DNA of 43,318 nucleotides from Paraburkholderia sp. CNPSo 3272 (GTDB taxonomy: Bacteria > Pseudomonadota > Gammaproteobacteria > Burkholderiales > Burkholderiaceae). The notes under the pieces are model-generated. The model did not search any database. It saw nothing but the letters and a program-made list of their open reading frames with translations, and was not told the DNA's origin. A program made the translations under genes and the position numbers. Shown piece by piece: positions 15,292 through 23,332 of the stretch (its first letter is position 1; the number at the start of each line of letters is the position of its first letter). Where the stretch lies: contig NZ_JAMBPQ010000053.1 of NCBI RefSeq assembly GCF_024206495.1, forward strand, positions 1-43,318, in the 5' to 3' direction.

Positions 15292-16847
15292 CTGTAGCAG
15301 CACCCACGCGGGAAGCCCTGTGCTTCCCCGCACTCAACCAGATCATCACCTACCGGGAGCTGGACGCACGCGCGGAGCGCATCGCGCACTGGCTCCTTGG
15401 CCTCGGCCTGCAACCCGGCGACGGCATCGCACTGCTGTTCGAGAATCAGCCCGCGCTCGCCGTCATCGCCATCGGCGCCGAGCGCGCCGGTCTCTACTAC
15501 ACCCCCATCAGCATCCAGTTGAAAACACGCGAGGCCGCGCACGTCCTTAAGGACTGCGGCGCGCGCGTGTTGATCGTTTCACAGGCCATGCATGAACTCG
15601 CCGCCACGCTCGTGGCCGAAGGCGCGGCGCAGGGCGTCGCCTGCTTCGTTGCGGGTGCGGGTGCGGGTGCGGGTGCGGGTGCGGGTGCGGGTGGAACGCT
15701 GCCCGGCTTTGCTTCGTTCGAAGCGGCGCTCGCCGCGGTCGATGCGAGCGCGCCGTTGCCGCCGCTGCCGCGCGGACGCGACTTCCTCTATTCATCGGGC
15801 ACGACCGGCCTGCCCAAAGGCATCCGCAAGCCGCTCGTGCCGTTCGAACAGCGCGACGCCGACGACACCGAAACCGCGGCATGGCGCAAGACGTTCGGCT
15901 TCAGCGCCGATTCCGTCTACCTGAGCACCGCGCCGCTCTACCACGCCGCGCCGCTGCGCTACCTCATGCGCGTGCTGCACACGGGCGCTCGCGCCATCGT
16001 GCTGCAGAAGTTCGACGCCGAGGCCGCGCTCGACGCCATCGCGCGCTACCGTGTCACGCACAGCCAGTGGGTGCCGACGATGTTCATCCGCCTCCTGAAT
16101 CTGCCCGGGACCACGCGCGCGCTATACGACGTGAGCAGCCTGCGTGTGGCGATCCACGCCGCCGCGCCCTGCCCGCCGCACATCAAGGAGCAGATGATCG
16201 CGTGGTTCGGCCCCGTGATCTACGAGTACTACGCGGGCTCGGAAAGCGTGGGCCTCACGGCGATCGACTCCGGCGAATGGCTCGCGCATCGCGGCTCGGT
16301 CGGGCGCCCAAAATACGGACAGATCCATATCGTCGACGATGAGGATCGCGAACTGCCTGTGGGCGAGGTTGGCCGCGTGTTCTTTGAAGGCGGCCCCGCT
16401 TTCGAGTACCACAACGATCCGGTGAAGACGCGCAGCGTCTACAACCGCCACGGCTGGGCGACCTACGGCGACATCGGGCATGTCGATGCGGAAGGCTATT
16501 TGTACCTGAGCGACCGGCGGGTGGACCTCATCATCAGCGGCGGCGTGAACGTCTATCCGCAGGAGATCGAAAACGTGCTCGCCGAGCATCCCGCCGTGGC
16601 CGACGCCGCGGTGATCGGCGTGCCGCACCCCGAGTTCGGCGAGGCCGTGAAAGCGGTCGTGCAACCGCGCGAGCGCGACGCCGCGAGCCCGCAGCTCGCC
16701 GAGGAGCTGATCGCGTTCTGCCGCGAGCGCCTTTCGCATATCAAGGTGCCGCGCTCGGTCGATTTCGAGGAGGCGCTGCCGCGCCACGACAATGGCAAGC
16801 TGCTGCGGCGCATTCTCAAGGAACGCTACCGCCAGACCGCGGTTTGA
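15270..16847 (+). CDS. Acyl-CoA synthetase (AMP-forming ligase)
   Basis: 525 residues of the ANL family; it activates a carboxylic acid with ATP and CoA. The start is GTG at 15270, inside the end of iclR and after GGAG. The P-loop motif is YSSGTTGLPKG (about 171-181). YEYYAGSE is the A5 region, YGDIGHVDAEGYLYLSDR contains the A7/A8 hinge, and the C-terminal catalytic lysine is in HDNGKLLRR. A hexanucleotide repeat encodes an Ala-Gly run (about residues 128-141) in a surface linker. The acid it activates is unknown; the racemase downstream suggests an alpha-methyl-branched one. Confidence 0.9.
   Translation: MERVRELAVAAPTREALCFPALNQIITYRELDARAERIAHWLLGLGLQPGDGIALLFENQPALAVIAIGAERAGLYYTPISIQLKTREAAHVLKDCGARVLIVSQAMHELAATLVAEGAAQGVACFVAGAGAGAGAGAGAGGTLPGFASFEAALAAVDASAPLPPLPRGRDFLYSSGTTGLPKGIRKPLVPFEQRDADDTETAAWRKTFGFSADSVYLSTAPLYHAAPLRYLMRVLHTGARAIVLQKFDAEAALDAIARYRVTHSQWVPTMFIRLLNLPGTTRALYDVSSLRVAIHAAAPCPPHIKEQMIAWFGPVIYEYYAGSESVGLTAIDSGEWLAHRGSVGRPKYGQIHIVDDEDRELPVGEVGRVFFEGGPAFEYHNDPVKTRSVYNRHGWATYGDIGHVDAEGYLYLSDRRVDLIISGGVNVYPQEIENVLAEHPAVADAAVIGVPHPEFGEAVKAVVQPRERDAASPQLAEELIAFCRERLSHIKVPRSVDFEEALPRHDNGKLLRRILKERYRQTAV
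15651..15692 (+). repeat. Hexanucleotide tandem repeat (GCGGGT)7 inside the ligase gene
   Basis: Seven exact copies of GCGGGT encode seven Ala-Gly pairs in the acyl-CoA synthetase. Copy number can change by slippage without shifting the frame, so the expected effect is a variable linker length rather than on/off switching. Confidence 0.95.
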
Positions 16848-16888
16848 TACGGAAAACGAAATTGCACGAGACACTGGAGACTTCCCCT

Positions 16889-18019
16889 ATGCGCACCGTA
16901 TTCCGTGACGATCACGAGATTTTCCGTGATCAGGCCCGCCGCTTTATCGAGCGCGAAATCGTGCCGTTCCATCATCAATGGGAACTAGAAGGCATCGTGC
17001 CCAAGTCGGTCTGGCGGCGTGCGGGCGAGGAAGGCCTGCTGTGCTGCACGATTCCCGAAGAGTACGGTGGTGGCGGCGGCGACTTCGGCCACGCGGCCAT
17101 CATGATCGAGGAGCTGGCGCGCGTGAATGCGAGCGGCATCGGCTTTCCGCTGCATTCGGACATCGTTGCGCCTTATATCTTCGCGTACGGCACCGAGGCG
17201 CAAAAGCGCGAGTGGCTGCCGAAGCTCGCGCGCGGCGAGCATATCGGCGCCATCGCCATGACGGAGCCTGGCACCGGCAGCGATCTCAAGTCCGTGCGCA
17301 CCACCGCGCGCAAAGATGGAGACCACTACGTCATCAACGGCCAGAAGACTTTCATCACGAACGGACAGAATGCGAGCCTCGTGGTGGTGGTCTGCAAGAC
17401 TGCGCCCGAACTGGGCGGCAAGGGCGTCTCGCTGATCGTGGTCGAAGAGGGCACGCATGGCTTCAGCAAGGGCCGCAAGCTCGACAAGATCGGCCTGCGC
17501 GCGCAAGACACGTCCGAGCTTTTCTTCGAGGACGTGCGCGTGCCCGTCACGCAGCGGCTTGGTGAGGAGAACCAGGGCTTCTCGTACCTCATGCGCGAAC
17601 TCGCGCAGGAGCGGCTCGTGATCGCGGTGCGCGCTGCCGCGTCGATCGAGGGCATGCTCGAGCGCACGATCCGCTATACGCGCGATCGCAAGGTGTTCGG
17701 CCAGGCTATCTTCGATTTCCAGAATGCGCGCTTCAAGCTCGCGCATGCGCGCGCGAAGGCGGAGATGGTGCGCACCTATGTCGATCACTGCATCGCGCGG
17801 CACCTGCGCCGCGAACTGTCGCCCGTGGACGCCGCCATGGCGAAGCTCAACGCGACCGAACTGCAGAACCAGCTGCTCGACGAATTCCTGCAGCTGCACG
17901 GCGGTTACGGCTACATGTCCGAGTATGTGGTGGGCACCGCGTGGGTCGATGCACGCGTGATGCGCATCTACGGCGGCACGGACGAGATCATGAAGGAAAT
18001 CATCGCGCGCACGCTGTGA
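16889..18019 (+). CDS. Acyl-CoA dehydrogenase
   Basis: 376 residues, the normal length of a soluble FAD-dependent acyl-CoA dehydrogenase. Family signatures are AIAMTEPGTGSDLKSVRT for FAD/substrate binding, FITNGQNASLVVV, and the C-terminal LHGGYGYMSEY with the catalytic-base region RIYGGTDEIMKEIIARTL. The start at 16889 has GGAGA eight bases upstream. It follows the ligase by 41 bp in the same operon and would introduce the alpha-beta double bond. Confidence 0.93.
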   Translation: MRTVFRDDHEIFRDQARRFIEREIVPFHHQWELEGIVPKSVWRRAGEEGLLCCTIPEEYGGGGGDFGHAAIMIEELARVNASGIGFPLHSDIVAPYIFAYGTEAQKREWLPKLARGEHIGAIAMTEPGTGSDLKSVRTTARKDGDHYVINGQKTFITNGQNASLVVVVCKTAPELGGKGVSLIVVEEGTHGFSKGRKLDKIGLRAQDTSELFFEDVRVPVTQRLGEENQGFSYLMRELAQERLVIAVRAAASIEGMLERTIRYTRDRKVFGQAIFDFQNARFKLAHARAKAEMVRTYVDHCIARHLRRELSPVDAAMAKLNATELQNQLLDEFLQLHGGYGYMSEYVVGTAWVDARVMRIYGGTDEIMKEIIARTL

Positions 18020-18063
18020 GGGCGCGTGAATCGACACACTGGCAAGCGGGCAGGAAAGCACAC

Positions 18064-19086
18064 ATGATCAAGCCTCTGGAAGGCGTTACCGTCGTCGAAT
18101 TCGCGGGGCTCGGCCCGGCACCGTTCTGCGGCATGCTGCTCGCGCAAATGGGCGCGCGCGTGATCTGCATCGGCCGCGAGGGCGCCCCCGCGCCGTTCGG
18201 GCCGCTTGCGCGCGGGCGCGAATACGTCGCGCTCGACCTCAAAAGCCGAGACGACATGGCACGCGCACTCGACCTGATTGCGAGCGCCGATGCGTTGATC
18301 GAAGGCTTTCGCCCGGGCGTGATGGAGCGGCTCGGGCTGGGCCCGCACGTGTGTCGCGCGCGGCGCGCCTCGCTCGTCTACGGACGCATGACGGGCTGGG
18401 GGCAAACGGGCCCGCTCGCGCGCACAGCGGGCCACGACATCAATTACATCGCGATTTCCGGGGCGCTGCATGCGGTGGGCCTCGCGGGCGGCGAACCCGT
18501 GGTGCCACTGAACCTGGTCGGCGACTTCGGCGGCGGCGGCATGCTGCTCGCGTTCGGCGTGGTGGCCGCCATCCTGCGCGCGCGTTCGACAGGCGAAGGC
18601 TGCGTGGTCGACGCCGCGATGACCGACGGGGCGGCCATGCTCATGAGCATGATGTACGGCTTCTACGCGGCGGGGCACTGGCGGGACGAGCGCGGCACGA
18701 ATCTGCTCGACGGCGGCGCGCCCTTCTATCGCACCTATCGTTGCGCGGACGACCGCTATATCGCCGTGGGCTGCATCGAGCCGCAGTTCTACGCCGCGTT
18801 CATGAAAGCGATTGGCGCCGAAGACCTCCTCGAATTGCCGCAGCGCGACCGGGCGCACTGGCCGCGTGTACAGGAACGGATCGCCCAAACGGTCGCCACG
18901 CGCACGCGCGATGAATGGACCGCCGTATTCGAAGGCAGCGACGCGTGCGTCACGCCGGTGCTGAGTCTTGCGGAAGCGCCGCTCGATGCGCACAACACGG
19001 CGCGCGGCGCGTTCGCGAACAGCGGCGGCGCATGGCAGCCGCAATGCGCGCCGCGCTTCGTGGACTACGGCGGCGAGAGCGCTTAA
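18064..19086 (+). CDS. Alpha-methylacyl-CoA racemase-like CoA-transferase family III protein
   Basis: 340 residues of the CaiB/BaiF family. The block GHDINYIAISGALHAVG carries His124, and NLVGDFGGGGM carries Asp154. These two positions match the catalytic His/Asp pair of alpha-methylacyl-CoA racemases rather than the Asp of true CoA transferases. The enzyme would convert (R)-2-methylacyl-CoA to the (S) form needed by acyl-CoA dehydrogenase. The start at 18064 follows AGGAAAG. Its TAA stop overlaps the TAA of the convergent GGDEF/EAL gene by two bases. Confidence 0.87.
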   Translation: MIKPLEGVTVVEFAGLGPAPFCGMLLAQMGARVICIGREGAPAPFGPLARGREYVALDLKSRDDMARALDLIASADALIEGFRPGVMERLGLGPHVCRARRASLVYGRMTGWGQTGPLARTAGHDINYIAISGALHAVGLAGGEPVVPLNLVGDFGGGGMLLAFGVVAAILRARSTGEGCVVDAAMTDGAAMLMSMMYGFYAAGHWRDERGTNLLDGGAPFYRTYRCADDRYIAVGCIEPQFYAAFMKAIGAEDLLELPQRDRAHWPRVQERIAQTVATRTRDEWTAVFEGSDACVTPVLSLAEAPLDAHNTARGAFANSGGAWQPQCAPRFVDYGGESA

Positions 19087-21194
19087 CCTCGCACCGCGCC
19101 CAGCGCTTCTTCGTCGTCGGCGAGCAGCGACAGCTGCCCGCTCGCCACGATATGGCTGAGCGGCGCCGGGCGGCCGAGCAGATAGCCCTGCACTTCGTCG
19201 CAGCCTTCGTCGGCGAGCAGCGTGAGCTGCGCCTCGGTTTCGATGCCTTCGGCCAGCACCGGAATGCCGAGGCTCTTGCCGAGCGCGAGCACCGCGCGAA
19301 TGATCGCGGTGGCCTGGCGGCTCGACTCGGCTTCGCTGATGAAAGACTGGTCGAGCTTGATCTTGTCGAACGGGAACGAGCGCAGCGTGTCGAGCGACGA
19401 GTAGCCGGTGCCGAAGTCGTCCAGCGCGATGCTCACGCCGATCGCCTTGATTCGCTGCAGCACGTCGAGCGAGCGCTCGCGGTCCGCGAAAATTGTCGTT
19501 TCGGTGAGTTCCAGTTCCAGTCGCTCGGGCGCGAGGCCGGTCTCGACCAGCACGGTCTCGACGAGCTTCGGCAGGTCCGCGTGCGAGAACTGGACGGGCG
19601 AAAGATTCACGGCCACCTTGTAAGGCGGCGACCACGAAACGGCACGCATGCACGCCTCGCGCAGCACCCAGGCGCCGATGCCCAGAATGAGGCCGTTCTC
19701 TTCGGCGAGCGGAATGAATTCGGCGGGCGAGATGAAGCCGAGCCGCGGATGCTCCCAGCGCAGCAGCGCCTCATAGCCGCAAATCTCGCCGCTCGCGATC
19801 GAGGTCTGCACCTGGTAGTGGACGCTCAACTGCCCGCGCGCGAGTGCCTCGCGCAGGTCGTGCGTGAGCGAGCGGCGCGCCCGCGCGATCTCGTCCATCG
19901 CCGGCTCGTAGAAGCACACCGACTGCGCCAGGTCCGCCTTCGCCCGGTACATGGCGAGGTCGGCGTTGTTGATGAGCACGGTCTTGGTGGTGGCGTCGTC
20001 GGGGTAGATGGCAACCCCAAGGCTGGCGCCCGAGAGCACTTCGGCGTCGTCGTAGCGCACCGGCCGGTACAGCGCGGTCTCGAGGCGCGAGAGCAGATCG
20101 CCGAGTTCCTCGCGCGAGGCGAAGCGCGTAAGCGCCACGAACTCGTCGCCGCCCACGCGCGCCACGAACTCACCTTCGTGCATCAGGCTCGAAAGACGCC
20201 GCGCGAGAATGCGCAGCACTTCGTCGCCGGCATGGTGGCCATGCAGGTCGTTGATTTCCTTGAAGCGGTTCAGGTCGATGCCGATGAGCGCGAGCTTGCG
20301 CGTGTCCTGCGTGCGCGCCAGTTCGGCGTCGATGCGTGCGTTGAAGCTCGCGCGATTGGGCAGGCCGGTGAGCATGTCGCTCATCGCCATCGTGCGCAGA
20401 TGCTCGACGGATTCGGCGCGCACGCTGTCGTCGAGCAGAAAGCTCACGCAGCCTGCACCCGCGATCACGAGCGCCATGCACGCCACGGCGAGCGCGAGCG
20501 CGTGCAACGCGGCGGGATTCGAAAAGTGTCCGTCGAGCGGCATCGGCACGACCTGGAACGCGGACATGCCGGTGAAATGCAGCGCGGCGATGGCCAGGGC
20601 GAGCACGCCCGCCACGAGGCGCGCGGACGCGTCGGCGCTGGCGCGCGCGCTGGCCGCGTTTTCCTGCGGGCGCTTCGCGGCCACGCCGGCGAGATGCAGC
20701 GCAAGCGCGCTGATCGCGAGCGCAAACACGAACGACAAGCCGATCCCAATGCGATTCCAGATCACGATGCCTTCCACGCGATACGCGAGCATGCCCGCGT
20801 AATGCATGAGCGCGACCGCCAGCCCGACGATCGCGCCGCCCAGCGCGGGCGCCGCACGCGTGAGACGATTCGCGGACTGACTCGTGGCGAGCAGGAATCC
20901 CGCGAAACTGCCCACGAGCGCGATAAGCAGCGACGTGATGGTCAGCACGGGGTCGAAGGCGATCGGCACGCCCGGTTCGAAGCCGAGCATGGCGACGAAG
21001 TGCGTGCACCAGATATCGGCGGCGGCGACGACGGCCGCGATGAACGACCAGCCCATGCGCTGCAGCGAATGCGTGGCGAATGCGCGCAGGACGAGCCGCG
21101 CGGTGACCCACGAGCCCGCGGCGCAGATCAGCAGCGCGACGACGACGAGCCACACGTTGTGCTTGTAGACGATGCAGCCCGCCACGCTCATCAT
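19083..21194 (-). CDS. MHYT-GGDEF-EAL cyclic-di-GMP enzyme
   Basis: 703 residues. N-terminal MHYT sensor (about 1-250) with seven predicted membrane segments and three metal-site-like motifs: WCTHFVAML, LMHYAGML and ALHFTGMSAF. A diguanylate cyclase domain (about 265-435) has an intact VGGDEF and substrate residues IDLNRFKEIND. An EAL phosphodiesterase domain (about 445-695) has GYEALLRW, ELTET, LDDFGTGYSSL, KLDQSF and EGIE, all residues expected for activity. Both enzymatic halves look competent, so the net direction depends on the sensor. MHYT domains are proposed to bind copper and sense O2, CO or NO. AAGGAG lies eight bases before the ATG. Confidence 0.95.
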   Translation of the reverse strand: MMSVAGCIVYKHNVWLVVVALLICAAGSWVTARLVLRAFATHSLQRMGWSFIAAVVAAADIWCTHFVAMLGFEPGVPIAFDPVLTITSLLIALVGSFAGFLLATSQSANRLTRAAPALGGAIVGLAVALMHYAGMLAYRVEGIVIWNRIGIGLSFVFALAISALALHLAGVAAKRPQENAASARASADASARLVAGVLALAIAALHFTGMSAFQVVPMPLDGHFSNPAALHALALAVACMALVIAGAGCVSFLLDDSVRAESVEHLRTMAMSDMLTGLPNRASFNARIDAELARTQDTRKLALIGIDLNRFKEINDLHGHHAGDEVLRILARRLSSLMHEGEFVARVGGDEFVALTRFASREELGDLLSRLETALYRPVRYDDAEVLSGASLGVAIYPDDATTKTVLINNADLAMYRAKADLAQSVCFYEPAMDEIARARRSLTHDLREALARGQLSVHYQVQTSIASGEICGYEALLRWEHPRLGFISPAEFIPLAEENGLILGIGAWVLREACMRAVSWSPPYKVAVNLSPVQFSHADLPKLVETVLVETGLAPERLELELTETTIFADRERSLDVLQRIKAIGVSIALDDFGTGYSSLDTLRSFPFDKIKLDQSFISEAESSRQATAIIRAVLALGKSLGIPVLAEGIETEAQLTLLADEGCDEVQGYLLGRPAPLSHIVASGQLSLLADDEEALGAVRG

Positions 21195-21642
21195 GGAAAA
21201 ATCTCCTTGTTCACCACTCGTTCACCCCGCCCGTCGCACGCGAGCGTGGGATACATCACCGCGTCGGCGGCGCGCGCGACCTCATCGAGCGCGCGAATGG
21301 CCGCGCGCGGTCGCGAGCCTGATGGTCGAAGCGACTGCGCGCGACCCGGCGAATCTGCCAGCATGAACGACACCTGGATGGAGGAAAAAAAGTTGCGGGT
21401 AGGCGTTAATGCGGCGGCGGCTGGTGGACCTTGATGCGCCTGATTGAATTCAGCTGCAAAAAGAGCCGCCGTAATGACGTCGGCGCGACTCGTTGGCGGG
21501 CTCGACAAGAAAATCGGGACGCGCGCACGAGTTTACGGCAGCAAATAAATAAACTTCAGGAGACGCTTTAAGGGGACAGGTGTTCGCAAACGTTTACAGC
21601 GTTTCGATCGCACTCTCTCCTTGTATTTGGCTCGAGCCCCAG
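21195..21642. other. Gap with no supported gene
   Basis: 448 bp between the GGDEF/EAL start and the T6SS debris. A minus-strand open frame (21191-21508, 105 codons) ends in an ATGA overlap with the GGDEF/EAL start, but its product matches nothing I know and its composition is unconvincing. The sequence becomes A/T-richer near 21540-21600, which marks the edge of the decayed island. Confidence 0.45.
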
Positions 21643-22205
21643 TTATTTGAGCATCTGAAACGTCTTCAATCGCAAGTGTGGTGGCAACGAATGTACCGCT
21701 TCCGCGACCGCGTCAGTCACCTCGCTGAACGCGCGTGCGAGGACATGCCGTCAGCGCTCGTCGTCGTTCCTGAACCGGATCCCATCGATGGTTCTGTCCG
21801 GCGGCTCGAGACAAGGCGCGTTGAGTGTCGGGCTTCAGAGCCGTCCGCGGTTCGAGCTTGACTGACCCTTCCAGCAATTTCCAATCGCCTCTCGCTCGTC
21901 TCACTGGCAAACATTGTGGTCGCGGCAAAAACGCCGAGCGGACGACCGGTCCGCCCAAACACGTCGGTCACATAGTTTTCACGGGCGTTGTTTCACACGA
22001 TGGCGCCCCGCCGGCGGCCCTCGTAAGCACTGTAGCGCCGCAGGACCACGAATGCGGCGACGCCGTACAGCTAAACCGTCACGCAGGTCCAGAACCACGG
22101 CGTCTGGGTTGGTTCGCCCTTTGGCCAGAGAAACAGCACGACGAAAGCGCCGACGATCGCATCAGGAAAGAACAATCGTCCAGCGGAGCCGCGAGGGCGG
22201 GTCAT
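21643..22205 (-). pseudogene. Broken membrane protein gene associated with the T6SS module
   Basis: Read in three frames, this stretch gives one coherent product. It starts MTRPRGSAGRLFFPDA with a first membrane helix (IVGAFVVLFLW). A second helix (LYGVAAFVVLRRY) comes after an in-frame TAG, followed by YVTDVFGRTGRPLGVFAATTMF. KLEPRTALKPDTQ then appears in a shifted frame, and a last block around RHVLARAFSEVTDAVAEAV in yet another frame, preceded by TGA. At least two stops and two frameshifts make it dead. I recall similar two-helix proteins beside vgrG/lipase modules in Burkholderia; this is recollection, not a search. It sits 56 bp after the immunity gene. Confidence 0.65.
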
Positions 22206-22261
22206 CCGGTATGGGCCTTTCCGGGGGAGTCTGGCAAAATCTAGAGGCATCCGTTCCTGCC

Positions 22262-23332
22262 TCAGAAACCGTTCGGGCGCGGACGAAGTGTGCGGGACAC
22301 GATATCCCACACGGCAACGGCTTCGCTCACGCTCATCGACGCGGCATTGATGCGATCCCGCATAAAGGCATTTGGGGAGCCTGTGTTCAGCTCAAGTGTC
22401 AGCAGCGGCGACTGTGCGTCGCTCGTCGTTGAATTCGCCTCAAGTAAGCACTTGGTCCCTTGAATGCCCAGATCCGTCTTGCCGGTAAGGAGCCACTCCT
22501 CCGCGTCAATGCCCTGCAATTTGACCGTGCCTTTGCGCACAGTCTTTCCCCCAATCGCACTCAGATCGCGGCTGACTTCGGCACTGCGCTGCAATAACGT
22601 ATTGGACTCGCGAATATCTGAATCGCTGCCTACGCCGATACTCACATCCAGATTTTCCCGAAACACAAACTGTGTCCCGACATCTTCCTTGTCCGTTGCT
22701 TTCCCAGGAAGAAAAGCACCAAAAAAGCAGAGACCCGGTTCCCGAGGTATTTCATCCTCGCTGCGCCAGCGGAGTCTTTTGACGAGGTCGAATATGAGTT
22801 GTGTCTTTCTTGGAACATCATTTTTTATGTTGATCTGCTGAACAATGGGATCGCTTGTTTGATCCGGATGAAGAAAGTCCGTCCCTACGATTCCAAGCTT
22901 GAATCGATAACCACGATCCCACTTGTACGCTTCGAAAACGCGATTCGCCGGCCCATCACTCAAGTTCCCTCGATAGACAAAGTAGTGCGTATCCGGACCG
23001 TCGATCGCATCATCGGCATAGAGAAATGGATACGGGTCAATGCTCTTCGTCCCCCGGAGTTCCGCCTTGCGGCTCGCGACCTCCTGCAGATACGCTTCAT
23101 GCGTCATTGCCTTCGATTCGATCCTCACGCCCTGCACGGTCGCGCCACCCGTCATCAGCACATCGGCCGGCATGTCAATCAGATACCGCCCCGTACAATA
23201 CGGTTTTAAGTTCTGGGTCAGGTCACTCATGTGATGTCTCTCCTGCTCGGTCAAGGGGGCCAACTGGCGTCCACACGCGGAAACGACCAGCAATGGAAGC
23301 AAAAAAAACCATTTGTTTTCTCGGAGCGTCAT
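22262..23332 (-). CDS. Tli4-like T6SS immunity lipoprotein
   Basis: 356 residues beginning MTLRENKWFFLLPLLVVSAC. This is a lipoprotein signal peptide with lipobox VSAC, so the mature protein is anchored in the periplasm. The rest resembles the Tli4 immunity family, with CTGRYLIDMPADV near the N-terminus of the mature part and a C-terminal domain. Such proteins neutralise Tle4-type phospholipases delivered into the periplasm. The start at 23332 shares one base with the stop of the effector gene (TGATG), a tight translational coupling that suits an effector-immunity pair. The reading frame is fully intact. Confidence 0.8.
   Translation of the reverse strand: MTLRENKWFFLLPLLVVSACGRQLAPLTEQERHHMSDLTQNLKPYCTGRYLIDMPADVLMTGGATVQGVRIESKAMTHEAYLQEVASRKAELRGTKSIDPYPFLYADDAIDGPDTHYFVYRGNLSDGPANRVFEAYKWDRGYRFKLGIVGTDFLHPDQTSDPIVQQINIKNDVPRKTQLIFDLVKRLRWRSEDEIPREPGLCFFGAFLPGKATDKEDVGTQFVFRENLDVSIGVGSDSDIRESNTLLQRSAEVSRDLSAIGGKTVRKGTVKLQGIDAEEWLLTGKTDLGIQGTKCLLEANSTTSDAQSPLLTLELNTGSPNAFMRDRINAASMSVSEAVAVWDIVSRTLRPRPNGF

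Noticed and set aside
15547..15882. Minus-strand frame with a His-Pro repeat
   Set aside because: The His-Pro run is the reverse reading of the GCGGGT hexanucleotide repeat in the ligase gene.
18915..21434. Very long plus-strand open frame antisense to the GGDEF/EAL gene
   Set aside because: It is an Arg/His/Glu-rich mirror of a high-GC coding region, with no recognisable domain. The minus strand carries an unambiguous MHYT-GGDEF-EAL protein.
21191..21508. 105-codon minus-strand frame ending in ATGA at the GGDEF/EAL start
   Set aside because: The overlap is suggestive, but the product has no recognisable feature and no ribosome-binding site. Not enough for a gene call.
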